From NCBI GenBank assembly GCA_019247975.1, contig JAFBAD010000006.1:1-22565 (forward strand): a stretch of 22,565 nt of DNA, read 5' to 3'. Origin of the DNA: Acidimicrobiia bacterium (GTDB lineage Bacteria > Actinomycetota > Acidimicrobiia > Acidimicrobiales > Iamiaceae). The first letter of the stretch is position 1; every line of letters begins with the position of its first letter. The notes under the pieces were generated by a model. The model had not been told where the DNA came from. It did not search any database and saw nothing but the letters and a program-made list of their open reading frames with translations. Below are positions 15,408-21,751 of the stretch, one piece after another. A program made the translations under genes and the position numbers.

Positions 15408-16367
15408 CTACGCCCCCGGTAGGCCGGCCAGCACCTGATCGGCCGCAGTCCACGGGTCGAGCCGGCGCGAGACGACGGCGGCTTCGAGCTCGTCCCGCTC
15501 GCCCGCCTCGAGCAGGCTGTCGGCCCGGCGCCGCAACCGCTGCGTGACGATGAGGGCCAGCTCGTCGCGCAGCCGGCGCTCGCGCCGGGCGGTCAGCTCG
15601 CCGGTCGTCTCGAGGTGGGACCGGTGCCCGGTCACCGCGTCGACGAGGTCGTCGATGCCCTTGCCGTTGACCGCGTCGGTCGCCACGATCGGCGGCCGCC
15701 ACGCCCGGGTCTCCGAGAGGTCGAGCATCTGCTCGAGGTCACGACGCGTGTCGTCGACCCCCGGGCGGTCGGCCTTGTTGATCACGAACACGTCGCCGAT
15801 CTCCATGAGGCCGGCCTTGTTCGCCTGCACCGCGTCACCCCAGCCGGGGTTGACGACCACGACGGTGGTGTCGGCCGCGCCGACGATCTCGACCTCGACC
15901 TGGCCCACGCCGACGGTCTCGACGATGACCCACCGGTGGCCGACCGCATCGAGCACCCGCACCGCTTCGGGCGTCGCCAGCGCGAGCCCGCCCAGGTGAC
16001 CGCGGGTGGCCATCGAGCGGATGAACACGCTCGGGTCGAGGACGTGGTCGGTCATGCGGACGCGGTCACCGAGGATCGCGCCACCCGAGAACGGCGACGA
16101 CGGGTCGACCGCGAGCACCCCGATGCGCGCCTCGGCGTCGGCCGTCCGGAGCTGCGAGACCAGCGCGTTCGTGAGCGTCGACTTCCCGGCCCCCGGCGCG
16201 CCGGTGAGCCCGAGCGTGTAGGCGTGGCCGCTGATCGGATGGCACAGCCGCCCGACCTCGTGAGCGGGCTCGCCACCCCGCTCGACCAGCGAGAGCAGCC
16301 GGGCGGTCGCGGCCCGATCCCCGTCCTGTGCAGCCGCCAGGAGCGGAGCCGGCTCGGTTGGCCGCAC
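15408..16367 (-). CDS. meaB: Methylmalonyl-CoA mutase-associated GTPase MeaB
   Basis: A 319-residue G3E-family GTPase that guards and reloads adenosylcobalamin-dependent methylmalonyl-CoA mutase. The visible motifs are Walker A GAPGAGKST (56-64), the switch region VDPSSPFSGGAILGDRVRM, RSMATRGHLGGLA, the G3-like ETVGVGQVEVEI (150-161) and the guanine-specificity motif NKAD (197-200). Length and order match MeaB/ArgK. It starts at GTG 16367, whose G is also the last base of the nifU TAG stop (TAGTG), so the two are translationally coupled. The mutase itself is not in the window. With echA downstream, propionyl-CoA or branched-chain catabolism is the likely setting. Confidence 0.94.
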   Translation of the reverse strand: MRPTEPAPLLAAAQDGDRAATARLLSLVERGGEPAHEVGRLCHPISGHAYTLGLTGAPGAGKSTLTNALVSQLRTADAEARIGVLAVDPSSPFSGGAILGDRVRMTDHVLDPSVFIRSMATRGHLGGLALATPEAVRVLDAVGHRWVIVETVGVGQVEVEIVGAADTTVVVVNPGWGDAVQANKAGLMEIGDVFVINKADRPGVDDTRRDLEQMLDLSETRAWRPPIVATDAVNGKGIDDLVDAVTGHRSHLETTGELTARRERRLRDELALIVTQRLRRRADSLLEAGERDELEAAVVSRRLDPWTAADQVLAGLPGA

Positions 16368-16621
16368 TACAGCGATACGACGCTCTCGCTCTCGAGGCCG
16401 ACGGCCTCGACCGAGGTCACGCCCTCGACCCGGTCCTTCATGATCCGCTCGACGCCCGCCTTGAGCGTCACGGTCGACGCCGGGCAGCTCACGCAGGCCC
16501 CGACGAGCTGGACGGTGACCACACCGGTCTCCTCGTCCACGCCCCGCAGGAAGATGTCGCCTCCATCGGCCTGGATGGCCGGGCGGATCGCCTCGATCGT
16601 CTTCTGGACCTGCTCCAGCAT
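16367..16621 (-). CDS. NifU C-terminal domain protein (Fe-S cluster scaffold)
   Basis: An 84-residue stand-alone NifU-like domain that carries an Fe-S cluster for delivery to apoproteins. The CxxC motif is GACVSCPAS with Cys43 and Cys46. The N-terminal helix (EQVQKTIEAIRPAIQADGGD) and the following strand pair match the family. The start is ATG 16621, with no obvious -10 box or strong Shine-Dalgarno sequence. It is the first gene of the leftward nifU-meaB-echA group and overlaps meaB by one base. It is divergent from the small membrane-protein gene (105-base gap). Confidence 0.92.
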   Translation of the reverse strand: MLEQVQKTIEAIRPAIQADGGDIFLRGVDEETGVVTVQLVGACVSCPASTVTLKAGVERIMKDRVEGVTSVEAVGLESESVVSL

Positions 16622-16713
16622 CCGTTCAGTCTCGCAGTCGTCGACCCCGGTTCGAAACCGGCCAGACGGCACAACCGGGATCGGGCCGCGCGTCTTCCCG
16701 CCGACCGCAGCCG

Positions 16714-16719
16714 TACCCT
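16714..16719 (+). promoter_or_regulatory. -10 box of the small membrane-protein gene (leaderless)
   Basis: TACCCT is followed by 7 bases and GTG 16727, the same arrangement as at several other genes in this window. A GAGG just before the GTG is too close to act as a normal Shine-Dalgarno site. Confidence 0.5.
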
Positions 16720-16726
16720 GAGGTGT

Positions 16727-16885
16727 GTGATCTTCGCTCACCAGGGGGGCTGGGACGAGATCCTGATGGTCGCCGCCCCGGTGGGCCTGTTCGCCGGGTT
16801 GCTCTGGATGGCCAACAAGCGGGCCGACGCCGAGGTCGAGCGCCACGACGAGCCCGAGGACCGCTCCGCCCAGGACCGGCCCTAG
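16727..16885 (+). CDS. Small single-helix membrane protein, unknown function
   Basis: A 52-residue protein. It has a short N-terminus (IFAHQGGWDE), one transmembrane helix at about 12-28 (ILMVAAPVGLFAGLLWM), then a hydrophilic acidic tail (DAEVERHDEPEDRSAQDR). It starts at GTG 16727 behind a TACCCT -10 box. Its TAG stop shares the palindrome CTAG (16882-16885) with the stop of convergent murA. The function is unknown. The layout of one helix and a charged cytoplasmic tail recurs in small actinobacterial membrane proteins. The conserved frame and promoter make it likely to be real. Confidence 0.65.
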   Translation: MIFAHQGGWDEILMVAAPVGLFAGLLWMANKRADAEVERHDEPEDRSAQDRP

Positions 16886-18141
16886 CCCTCTCCGGACTGC
16901 CGCTCGACCTCGGCGCCGAGCGCCTGCAGCTTCTCGACGAAGCGGTCGTAGCCCCGGTCGATGTGGTGCGCGTCGGCAACGACGGTCTCGCCCTCGGCGC
17001 CCAGACCGGCGACCACCAGCGCAGCGCCGGCCCGGATGTCGTGGGCCCGCACCGGCGCGCCCGACAGCTTCTCGACGCCGCGCACGATCGCGTAGTGGTC
17101 CTCGGTGCGGATGTCGGCGCCCATGCGGACGAGCTCGTCGACGTAGCGGAACCGCCCGGAGAAGATGTTCTCCGCGACGATCCCGACGCCGTCGGCGACC
17201 GACAGCATGCTGACGAGCAGCGGCTTGTAGTCGGTGGCCACACCCGGGTACGGCAGGGTCGAGACGTCGGTCGATCCGAGTCGACCCCGGGCCATGCCCC
17301 ACACCCCGTCGGGATGCGACGACGTGCGCACGCCCATGTCGCCGAGCTTCTGCATGAGCATGTCCATGTGGTCGGGCCGCGCGCCCTCGAGCACGATCTC
17401 GCCGCCCGCGACGCCGAGCGCGGCGAGGAAGGTGGCCGCCTCGATGCGATCAGGTATCACCTCGTGCTCGACCGGGGAGAGCTCGTCGACCCCTTCGATC
17501 GTGATCGTGGGGCTGCCCGCGCCGAGGATGCTCGCACCCATGCGGTTGAGGAACGCGGCGAGGTCGGCGATCTCCGGCTCGCGCGCCGCGTTCTCGATGA
17601 CGGTCTCGCCCTTGGCCAGGACCGCCGCCATCAGCGCGTTCTCCGTTGCGCCGACGCTCGGGAAGTCCAGGAAGAGCCGGGTGCCGACGAGGTGGTCGGC
17701 CCGACCCTCGATGTAGCCGTGCGCGGTGGTGAACGTGGCGCCGAGCCGCTCGAGGGACTGCAGGTGCATGTCGATCGGCCGGGGACCGAAGTCGTCGCCG
17801 CCCGGCAGCGCGACGCGGGCCTGGCCGAGGCGGGCCAGGAGCGGGCCGAGCACGACGATCGAGGCCCGCATCCGCTCCACGAGCTCGTACGGCGCGACCG
17901 GATCGATCTCGGCCGGGCGGACGACGGTGAGCGTCTCGCCGGAGTGGTCGACGGTCAGACCCATCGAGCGGAGCAGGTCGGCCATGGCCCGCACGTCGTC
18001 GAGCGCAGGGACGTTGCGCAGCACGAAGGTGCCCTCGGCGAGGACCGTGGCCGCCATCAGCTTCAGCACCGAGTTCTTCGCCCCGCTGATGCGCACACGG
18101 CCGTCGAGCGGGCCGTTGGGGTGGACGACGATTCGCTGCAT
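16882..18141 (-). CDS. murA: UDP-N-acetylglucosamine 1-carboxyvinyltransferase, Cys-to-Asp type
   Basis: A 419-residue enzyme for the first committed step of peptidoglycan synthesis, adding enolpyruvate from PEP to UDP-GlcNAc. The N-terminus (GRVRISGAKNSVLKLMAA) has the substrate-binding Lys-Asn pair. The catalytic loop reads LPGGDDFGPRPIDMH, so the position of E. coli Cys115 is Asp116 here. In MurA, Asp at this site keeps activity and is known to give fosfomycin resistance, as in Mycobacterium tuberculosis. The start is ATG 18141, with GAGGG 5 bases upstream and a possible CATACT -10 box. The long upstream open frame is spurious. It diverges from the MFS gene. Confidence 0.95.
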   Translation of the reverse strand: MQRIVVHPNGPLDGRVRISGAKNSVLKLMAATVLAEGTFVLRNVPALDDVRAMADLLRSMGLTVDHSGETLTVVRPAEIDPVAPYELVERMRASIVVLGPLLARLGQARVALPGGDDFGPRPIDMHLQSLERLGATFTTAHGYIEGRADHLVGTRLFLDFPSVGATENALMAAVLAKGETVIENAAREPEIADLAAFLNRMGASILGAGSPTITIEGVDELSPVEHEVIPDRIEAATFLAALGVAGGEIVLEGARPDHMDMLMQKLGDMGVRTSSHPDGVWGMARGRLGSTDVSTLPYPGVATDYKPLLVSMLSVADGVGIVAENIFSGRFRYVDELVRMGADIRTEDHYAIVRGVEKLSGAPVRAHDIRAGAALVVAGLGAEGETVVADAHHIDRGYDRFVEKLQALGAEVERQSGEG

Positions 18142-18150
18142 CCGACCCTC

Positions 18151-18158
18151 AGTATGCT
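18151..18158. promoter_or_regulatory. Overlapping divergent -10 boxes of murA and the MFS gene
   Basis: The 8-base AGTATGCT reads CATACT leftward (9 bases before murA ATG 18141) and TATGCT rightward (41 bases before MFS GTG 18200). The two -10 elements share four bases, so this would be a bidirectional promoter. It is the most AT-rich spot in the divergent gap. Confidence 0.5.
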
Positions 18159-18199
18159 CCCTGCCGCCATTCCCACAGTCCGGAGACCCCTCCCCCATC

Positions 18200-19765
18200 G
18201 TGGCCACGGTCGTCAACTCCCTGGTGCTCGATCGGTCGGAGCTGGATGCGCTCCTCCGGCCGCGTGGCGACGTCCTGGTCGAGCGGGCCGGCCCTCGGTC
18301 GACGTCCGGTCCTGACGGTCGCATCGACGCGCACTTCGAGGTCGAGCACGGTCCGCTGCGGTCCTACGACCGCTCGGTGGAGGCGACGCCTCGCGCCGAC
18401 GGGGCCTTCGACGTGACCGAGCGGACCCGGTTCCAGATGGCCATCCCGCTGTGGGGTGTCCTCTTCGTGCCGCTGTACCGGCGCGAGATCCGGCGCACCA
18501 CCGCGCGGGATCAGCCGCGGCAGCCGTTCTGGGCGCCGCCCGACCCGGTCGACGCGCGCGCCGCCCGCGTCCTCGGCCTCCTCTGCACCGTGGCGCTCGT
18601 CGCCGGCTACCTCGGCACCGTCGTCACGCAGACGATCACGTACGCGACCGACAGCTTCGGCACGAGCGACGCCGCGCAGGGCAACACGCTCGCGGCGGTG
18701 CGGGTCGGGGTGCTCCTGTCGCTGGTGCTCGTCGCGCTGGCCGACCGCCAGGGCCGCCGCCGGCTCGTGATCGCGTCGGGCATCGGCTCGTGCCTCACCT
18801 GCGCGCTCGGTGCGGCGGCGCCCAACATGATCGTGCTCGCGGGTACGCAGGTGATCTCACGCGGGCTGTCGATGACGGTCGTGATGCTCATCACGGTCAT
18901 GGCCGCCGAGGAGATGCCGGCCGGCTCCCGCGCCTACGCGATCAGCGTGATGACGATGACCGGCGCGCTCGGTGCCGGGATGTGCCTCTGGGCGTTGCCC
19001 CTCACCGACATCGGGTCCGACGGCTGGCGCCTCCTCTACGTCATCCCTCTGCTCGGGATCCCGGTCATGTCGCGCGTCGCGCGGCACCTGCCCGAGAGCC
19101 AGCGCTTCACGGTTCCCCACCGCGAGGTCGGTCTGCTCCGAGACCACCGCCGGCGACTGGTGCTGCTCGGCACCGCCTTCTTCCTCATCTCGAGCTTCGC
19201 GGCGCCGGCGTCGCAGCTGATGAACGACTTCTTGAAGGACGAGCGCGGCTTCTCGCCGTCGCACATCGCGCTGTTCACGATGCTGACGACGACACCGGGC
19301 GGCATCGGGCTCGTCATCGGCGGCCGCATGGCCGACGTGCGGGGCAAGCGGCTCATCGTCTCCATCGGAGTCGCGGGTGGCGCGCTCCTGACCCTCTTCT
19401 CGTTCATGAGCTTCGGCTGGCCGATGTGGATCTGGAACCTGGTGGGCACGATCCTCGCCGCCGGCGCGACACCGGCACTCGGGATGTACGGACCCGAGCT
19501 GTTCCCGACCGGTTCGCGCGGCAAGGCCAACGGGATCATCCAGACCGTCTCGGTCGCCGGCAGCGCGCTGGGCCTCGTCATCGCGGGCCGGATGCTGGAC
19601 CACGGCGGCCTCGCCTCCGCGATGCGGCCGCTCCTGATCGGGCCGCTCATCGTCGGCGTGATGGTCCTGTTCTGGTTCCCCGAGACCGCCCGCCGCGAGC
19701 TGGAGGACCTGAACCCCGAGGATCAGCCGTTCCGGGACGAGGCCGAGGTCATCGCAGGGTCTTGA
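18200..19765 (+). CDS. MFS transporter with N-terminal soluble domain
   Basis: A 521-residue protein. Residues 1-118 are hydrophilic or amphipathic, with strand-rich text (RIDAHFEVEHGPLRSYDRS, then FDVTERTRFQM) and one hydrophobic stretch, AIPLWGVLFVPLY (81-93). Twelve-helix major facilitator text then begins at about 123. MFS loop motifs are visible: ADRQGRRRL (181-189) after helix 2, LPESQRF after helix 6 (sugar-porter-like PES motif), GGRMADVRGKRL after helix 8, and PELFPTGSRGKANG. The substrate is unknown, with sugar or organic acid as guesses. GTG 18200 is the best start but lacks a good Shine-Dalgarno sequence. The gene diverges from murA, and its last 17 bases overlap the convergent hydrolase. 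The N-terminal domain is not part of the standard MFS fold. Confidence 0.85.
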   Translation: MATVVNSLVLDRSELDALLRPRGDVLVERAGPRSTSGPDGRIDAHFEVEHGPLRSYDRSVEATPRADGAFDVTERTRFQMAIPLWGVLFVPLYRREIRRTTARDQPRQPFWAPPDPVDARAARVLGLLCTVALVAGYLGTVVTQTITYATDSFGTSDAAQGNTLAAVRVGVLLSLVLVALADRQGRRRLVIASGIGSCLTCALGAAAPNMIVLAGTQVISRGLSMTVVMLITVMAAEEMPAGSRAYAISVMTMTGALGAGMCLWALPLTDIGSDGWRLLYVIPLLGIPVMSRVARHLPESQRFTVPHREVGLLRDHRRRLVLLGTAFFLISSFAAPASQLMNDFLKDERGFSPSHIALFTMLTTTPGGIGLVIGGRMADVRGKRLIVSIGVAGGALLTLFSFMSFGWPMWIWNLVGTILAAGATPALGMYGPELFPTGSRGKANGIIQTVSVAGSALGLVIAGRMLDHGGLASAMRPLLIGPLIVGVMVLFWFPETARRELEDLNPEDQPFRDEAEVIAGS

Positions 19766-20330
19766 GCCACCCGGCGACCGCATCGATGACGCGCGTCTGG
19801 CGCGGGTCCGTCTTCAGGTTCTTGACCTCGTGCCCCGCGCCCTCGATCCACACGTGGGTGACCGGTCCGGGGATCGCCGCGGTGTGCGCCTCGAGCTCGG
19901 CCGGCGACCCGAACGGATCCTTCGTGCCGCTGACGAACAGGCACGGCAGGTCGAGCGCAGGGAAGTGGTCGACCCGCAGCGCGTCCGGCTTGCCCGGTGG
20001 GTGCAGCGGGTAGCTGAGCAGCACCAGGCCGGCGGCCGGGAGACCCTCGGCGACGGCCATCGAGCACATCCGGCCCCCCATCGAGCGCCCGCCGAGCACG
20101 AGGCGGCCGGGCCGCACGTGCGCGTCGGCGACCAGCGCCGCCGCTTCCTCGACGATGCACGCGATGAGCTTCGGGGCACGGTCGGGCGCGCGCCGTCCCT
20201 CGCGCCGGTAGGGGAAGTCCACACGGGCGACCGGGAGCGGCGCGACCGCCTTCTCGATGCCCACCAGCGTCGGGTGGTTGCGGCCGCTGCCCGCGCCCGG
20301 GGCCAGCAGGAGCGCGCCTGGGCGGGCCAC
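19749..20330 (-). CDS. Small alpha/beta hydrolase, Tex30/KANL3-like
   Basis: A 193-residue cytoplasmic hydrolase of the dienelactone-hydrolase/COG3571 type. The fold markers are LLLAPGAGSGRNHP near the N-terminus (oxyanion-hole region), nucleophile Ser83 in GGRSMGGRM, Asp138 in GTKDPFG and His167 in GAGHEV. Length and motif order match the Tex30/KANL3-like hydrolases, whose bacterial substrates are not known. The GTG start lies 1 base after the stop of the J-domain gene, so it is the last gene of the leftward right-end group and translationally coupled. Its 3' end overlaps the MFS gene by 17 bases. Confidence 0.88.
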   Translation of the reverse strand: MARPGALLLAPGAGSGRNHPTLVGIEKAVAPLPVARVDFPYRREGRRAPDRAPKLIACIVEEAAALVADAHVRPGRLVLGGRSMGGRMCSMAVAEGLPAAGLVLLSYPLHPPGKPDALRVDHFPALDLPCLFVSGTKDPFGSPAELEAHTAAIPGPVTHVWIEGAGHEVKNLKTDPRQTRVIDAVAGWLKTLR

Positions 20331-20331
20331 G

Positions 20332-21036
20332 TCAGCGGGCGAGGAGGATGCGCCGGGCCTCGGTCAGCTCGGCGATGCGCTGCGCGGCGGTTTCGGTGTC
20401 GGCGCCGTGGTCGGGGTGCGCGTCGCGGAGCGCGCTGCGGAAGGCCTGCTGGACCGCGGCGCGCATCGCGGTGCCCTCGGGCAGACCGAGCACCGCGTGA
20501 GCCCAGGTGACCGGGTCGGTCGCACCCGCCGAGATCCAGCCGCCCTGGCTCCCCCGGCCGGTGAGGTAGTCGATGAGGCCATCTTCGACCGCGCCCCGCC
20601 AGCGGAGGCCCTTGCGCACGAGCTCCATGACCGGACCGCGCGACTCGAGGGGCAGCTGACCGGCCGCGTAGATGGCGGCGAGCACCTGCGGCGCCGCGGC
20701 GGTGCCGGGCGGGTCGTCGAGGTGGAGACCGAGTCCCTCGCCCGCGGCCTCGAGGCGGTGGGTCCGCCGGTTGAGGCCGATGTGGTCGGTCTGGAAGCGG
20801 TGGCGGAGCCGCGGCTGCGGGATGCGGAAGCCCTGCTCGATCTGGTGGGTGAGCCGCACGAGGTCGGGATGCAGGTCGGCATCGATGCGCTCGACGAACG
20901 CCGCGGCGACCCCACCGAGCAGGATCCCGCCGAACCCCGGCGCCGGATCGACGGGGAGGTCGCGCCGGCCGAGAGCCACCCGCCGGGTCGGAGCGATGGG
21001 CCGCGACTGGTAGACCTCCAGCTCCGCGAGCGCCAT
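20332..21036 (-). CDS. Protein with C-terminal J domain (DnaJ-like co-chaperone), unknown N-terminal region
   Basis: A 234-residue protein. The last 57 residues (178-234) look like a J domain: WAHAVLGLPEGTAMRAAVQQAFRS, then the signature HPD at 207-209, then a final helix RIAELTEARRILL. J domains stimulate DnaK ATPase. The N-terminal 175 residues are soluble and not recognised by me. They include an FGGILLGGVAAAFVERI helix and a probable helical middle. There are no zinc-finger or Gly/Phe regions, so it is not DnaJ or CbpA. ATG 21036 lies 6 bases after TAGCGT. The next gene starts 1 base after this stop. It may be a specialised co-chaperone or scaffold. Confidence 0.78.
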   Translation of the reverse strand: MALAELEVYQSRPIAPTRRVALGRRDLPVDPAPGFGGILLGGVAAAFVERIDADLHPDLVRLTHQIEQGFRIPQPRLRHRFQTDHIGLNRRTHRLEAAGEGLGLHLDDPPGTAAAPQVLAAIYAAGQLPLESRGPVMELVRKGLRWRGAVEDGLIDYLTGRGSQGGWISAGATDPVTWAHAVLGLPEGTAMRAAVQQAFRSALRDAHPDHGADTETAAQRIAELTEARRILLAR

Positions 21037-21042
21037 CCCGGC

Positions 21043-21048
21043 ACGCTA
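21043..21048 (-). promoter_or_regulatory. -10 box of the J-domain gene (leaderless)
   Basis: Reading leftward, TAGCGT is followed by 6 bases and ATG 21036. It lies in the 47-base gap after the preceding gene. Confidence 0.45.
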
Positions 21049-21083
21049 CCGGCGGGCGGAGAACCCCCGGCCATCGAGGCCCC

Positions 21084-21686
21084 TCAGGCCGGCAGCTCCG
21101 AGTACGAGTTCTTGAGGTCGTCCTGCAGGACCCTTGCATCCTCTTCCCGGGTGACGACGCGCAGGTCCTCGTCGAGGGTGCGGGTCGAGTAGCTCCAGCC
21201 GGCCGGCAGGGCGAGGCGATCGCCGAGGCCGGCGAGGTCGTCCTCGGCGAGGGTCGGGTCGACCTGCTGGCTCCAGCTCTGCATCACGTAGCGCGTGCCG
21301 TCCGGATCGGTGAGCTCGTAGATGGTGCTTCCGGCCAGGAACAGGAACACCGTCCGGCGGTTCACCGCGTGGACGACGTAGGGCACGCCCGCCTCGCCGA
21401 TCGGGCCGAGCTCGAGCGTCGCCCGCTTCGCCATCGTCATCCCGCCGAAATCACGGATCTCGGGCTCACCGGCCGGCGGCTCCACGCCGTCGATCAGCCA
21501 GTAGCGCGGTCCGTTCAGCAGCGCCGCGGTCACGCCGGCGTCGGCCGCGATCTTGTCGGCATCGAGCTGCTCCCACTGCTCGGCCGGGCAGTCGTTGAAC
21601 GGGTACGTGTTGAACACGTCGGCCACGACCTCGCCGTCGTCGGTCAGGGTGACCAGCATCACCTCGCCGTACCGATCCGTCCGCAT
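21084..21686 (-). CDS. Conserved protein of unknown function
   Basis: A 200-residue protein. From memory it matches a widespread uncharacterised family with the recurring pattern R-Y-x-E near the start, an NxxxFNDCPAEQW segment, LNGPRYWLID, YELTDPDGTRYVMQSWSQ, VDPTLAEDDLAGLGDRLALPAGW and a final VLQDDLKNSYS. All of these are visible in order, so the gene looks full length. Many relatives carry a signal peptide. This one starts directly at the domain (MRTDRYGEV) with no hydrophobic N-terminus. ATG 21686 is supported by GGGAGG with 6-base spacing. It sits between the DUF2007-like gene and the J-domain gene on the same strand. I cannot name a function. Confidence 0.8.
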   Translation of the reverse strand: MRTDRYGEVMLVTLTDDGEVVADVFNTYPFNDCPAEQWEQLDADKIAADAGVTAALLNGPRYWLIDGVEPPAGEPEIRDFGGMTMAKRATLELGPIGEAGVPYVVHAVNRRTVFLFLAGSTIYELTDPDGTRYVMQSWSQQVDPTLAEDDLAGLGDRLALPAGWSYSTRTLDEDLRVVTREEDARVLQDDLKNSYSELPA

Positions 21687-21725
21687 GGCAGGCCTCCCGT
21701 CCCGGCGTCGGCCACCCGAGCCGAC

Positions 21726-21750
21726 CTATTGGCAACGAGACTGACAATAG
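21726..21750. repeat. AT-rich inverted repeat upstream of the conserved unknown gene
   Basis: CTATTG (21726-21731) and CAATAG (21745-21750) flank 13 bases. It lies just past the stop of the DUF2007-like gene and 40 bases upstream of ATG 21686. It is clearly more AT-rich than its surroundings. It could be an operator, part of a promoter (TTGTCA on the minus strand), or a weak terminator. Confidence 0.35.
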
Positions 21751-21751
21751 A

